A stretch of DNA of 64,000 bases from an uncultured Ignavibacteriota bacterium (GTDB lineage: Bacteria; Bacteroidota; Ignavibacteria; UBA10030; UBA8401): the NCBI GenBank assembly GCA_903884005.1, contig CAISDA010000033.1, positions 186,001-250,000 on the forward strand, in the 5' to 3' direction. The notes below the pieces were generated by a model. It was given only the letters and a program-made list of their open reading frames with translations. It made no database searches and had not been told where the DNA came from. Position numbers and translations under genes: made by a program. This document shows, in pieces, positions 63,306-64,000 of the stretch. Every line of letters starts with the position of its first letter. Within the stretch, counting starts at the first letter, position 1.

Positions 63306-64000
63306 ATGCGCGCGAAAAATCTGATCGATAAAAGTTACGAGGCACAAGAAGCCGATATCGCCAAAATCGTGCCCAACAAGGAACAAAATTTATTCCATAT
63401 CAAAAATAAGGATTGCGCCGCATACCGGTTGACCGCGGAACCGCTGGAGAATTTGACGCCATTTCTCGATGCGCAGAAGTCGTGGCTGACCGTGGCGGAT
63501 TACAACGGTTTTGAAGCGAATTTTCTGATGGAGAAAGGGCAAAACGTGGTCGCTTCCGATATTTCGGATGCCATGTTGAAGGAGGCGAATGCCGACGGCC
63601 TTATCGGTGAGTATCGCAAAGAGAATGTGGAAGCGCTGACATTCGAAGATGAATCGTTCGATTACGTCATGTGCAAAGAAGCCTTCCACCATTTTCCGCG
63701 CGCGTATTTGGCCCTCTACGAAATGATCCGGGTGAGCCGTTCCGCGGCTATCCTGGTGGGCGAGCCGATAGACATCCTTTCGAAAATGTCTCTTCTTGTT
63801 TTCGTCAAAAATATTCTGGATGCGATCAACCCCCGCCTGATCGATCGATTCTGGAAGAACCGGTTCTCGTTCGAGACTGTCGGAAATTACGTCTTCAAAA
63901 TTTCCGTGCGGGAAGTCGAAAAAATTGCCATGGGCATCGGACTTCCCTGCATCGCATATCGCAAGTTCAATATTTATCTCAGCAATGGTCCGACAGAAGG
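63306..64000 (+). CDS. Class I SAM-dependent methyltransferase (3' end outside window)
   Basis: The visible 231 codons encode a methyltransferase_11-like fold: an N-terminal helical cap (about 1-60), motif I region (TVADYNGFEANFLMEKGQNV) leading to the acidic ASDIS, motif II NVEALTFEDESFDYVMCKEA and FHHFPRAYLALYEMIRVSR. The usual Gly-rich loop (GxGxG) is replaced by DYNGFEA, which is weak for cofactor binding but seen in some glycan-cluster methyltransferases. The ATG at 63306 is in frame; an ATG at 63301 stops at once. The frame runs off the right edge. Confidence 0.8.
   Translation, partial: MRAKNLIDKSYEAQEADIAKIVPNKEQNLFHIKNKDCAAYRLTAEPLENLTPFLDAQKSWLTVADYNGFEANFLMEKGQNVVASDISDAMLKEANADGLIGEYRKENVEALTFEDESFDYVMCKEAFHHFPRAYLALYEMIRVSRSAAILVGEPIDILSKMSLLVFVKNILDAINPRLIDRFWKNRFSFETVGNYVFKISVREVEKIAMGIGLPCIAYRKFNIYLSNGPTE

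Overview
The window reads as a chromosomal segment of a Bacteroidota/Ignavibacteriota-like bacterium (FCB group). The best single marker is the C-terminal sorting signal of the protein at 31004-32500, which has the NYPNPFNPST-type Type IX secretion signature common in Ignavibacteria and relatives. Other FCB-typical families agree: a TonB-dependent receptor with a carboxypeptidase-regulatory-like domain, DUF2911, DUF5916 with a CBM9-like domain, DUF6599, and outer-membrane proteins ending in Phe. The phylum is an inference. No rRNA, tRNA, CRISPR array, insertion sequence or phage module was seen. Nearly all genes lie on the minus strand. The exceptions are a sugar ABC transporter operon (27422-30902), a partial methyltransferase at the right edge (63306-64000) and a thioredoxin-like gene remnant (7590-7781).

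Layout. 1-6484 holds a TonB-dependent receptor with a secreted partner, a coiled-coil/receiver protein and a secreted esterase. 6699-17626 is signalling-rich: an MtfA-like peptidase, two translationally coupled hybrid histidine kinases, a J-domain protein with a duplicated Cys cluster, an unknown membrane protein, DUF2911 and a PAS/GAF hybrid kinase preceded by an 11-copy 13-bp tandem array. 18122-25807 has DUF4337, a MacAB/LolCDE-like exporter (adaptor, two FtsX-type permeases, ATPase) and a multi-PAS sensor with no kinase domain. 26117-27009 is a CheX-CheY pair behind a near-consensus sigma-54 promoter. 31004-33238 carries a YCF48-repeat Type IX cargo protein and a lipocalin.

The most unusual region is 33354-42105. 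Six minus-strand genes encode four small secreted beta-rich proteins, a periplasmic chaperone-like Ig protein and a 955-residue outer-membrane protein with an usher-like layout (N-terminal Ig-like domains, barrel, C-terminal Ig/CarboxypepD plug-like domains). A sigma-54 activator, a stand-alone receiver and a histidine kinase follow directly. Upstream of the first subunit gene there is a sigma-54-like promoter (42004-42019) and, at the distance expected for an activator site, a 17-bp dyad (42089-42105). I read this as a candidate chaperone/usher-like surface-fibre system with its own two-component sigma-54 control. Homology to known ushers could not be tested here.

42309-48660 is metabolic: a Tat-exported aldo/keto reductase with two [4Fe-4S] motifs, its DUF6599 partner, an aldehyde dehydrogenase, a short-chain dehydrogenase and an acetolactate-synthase-like enzyme. 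48822-51065 is a DUF5916 outer-membrane protein. 51264-56919 is a tandem duplication of a two-gene module (outer-membrane barrel plus lipoprotein). Both copies keep the same terminator and the same structured 5' leader, which can fold into alternative antiterminator and terminator forms. 57062-63064 contains a secreted family-2 glycoside hydrolase and a pair of M16 peptidase-like proteins, one with and one without the zinc motif.
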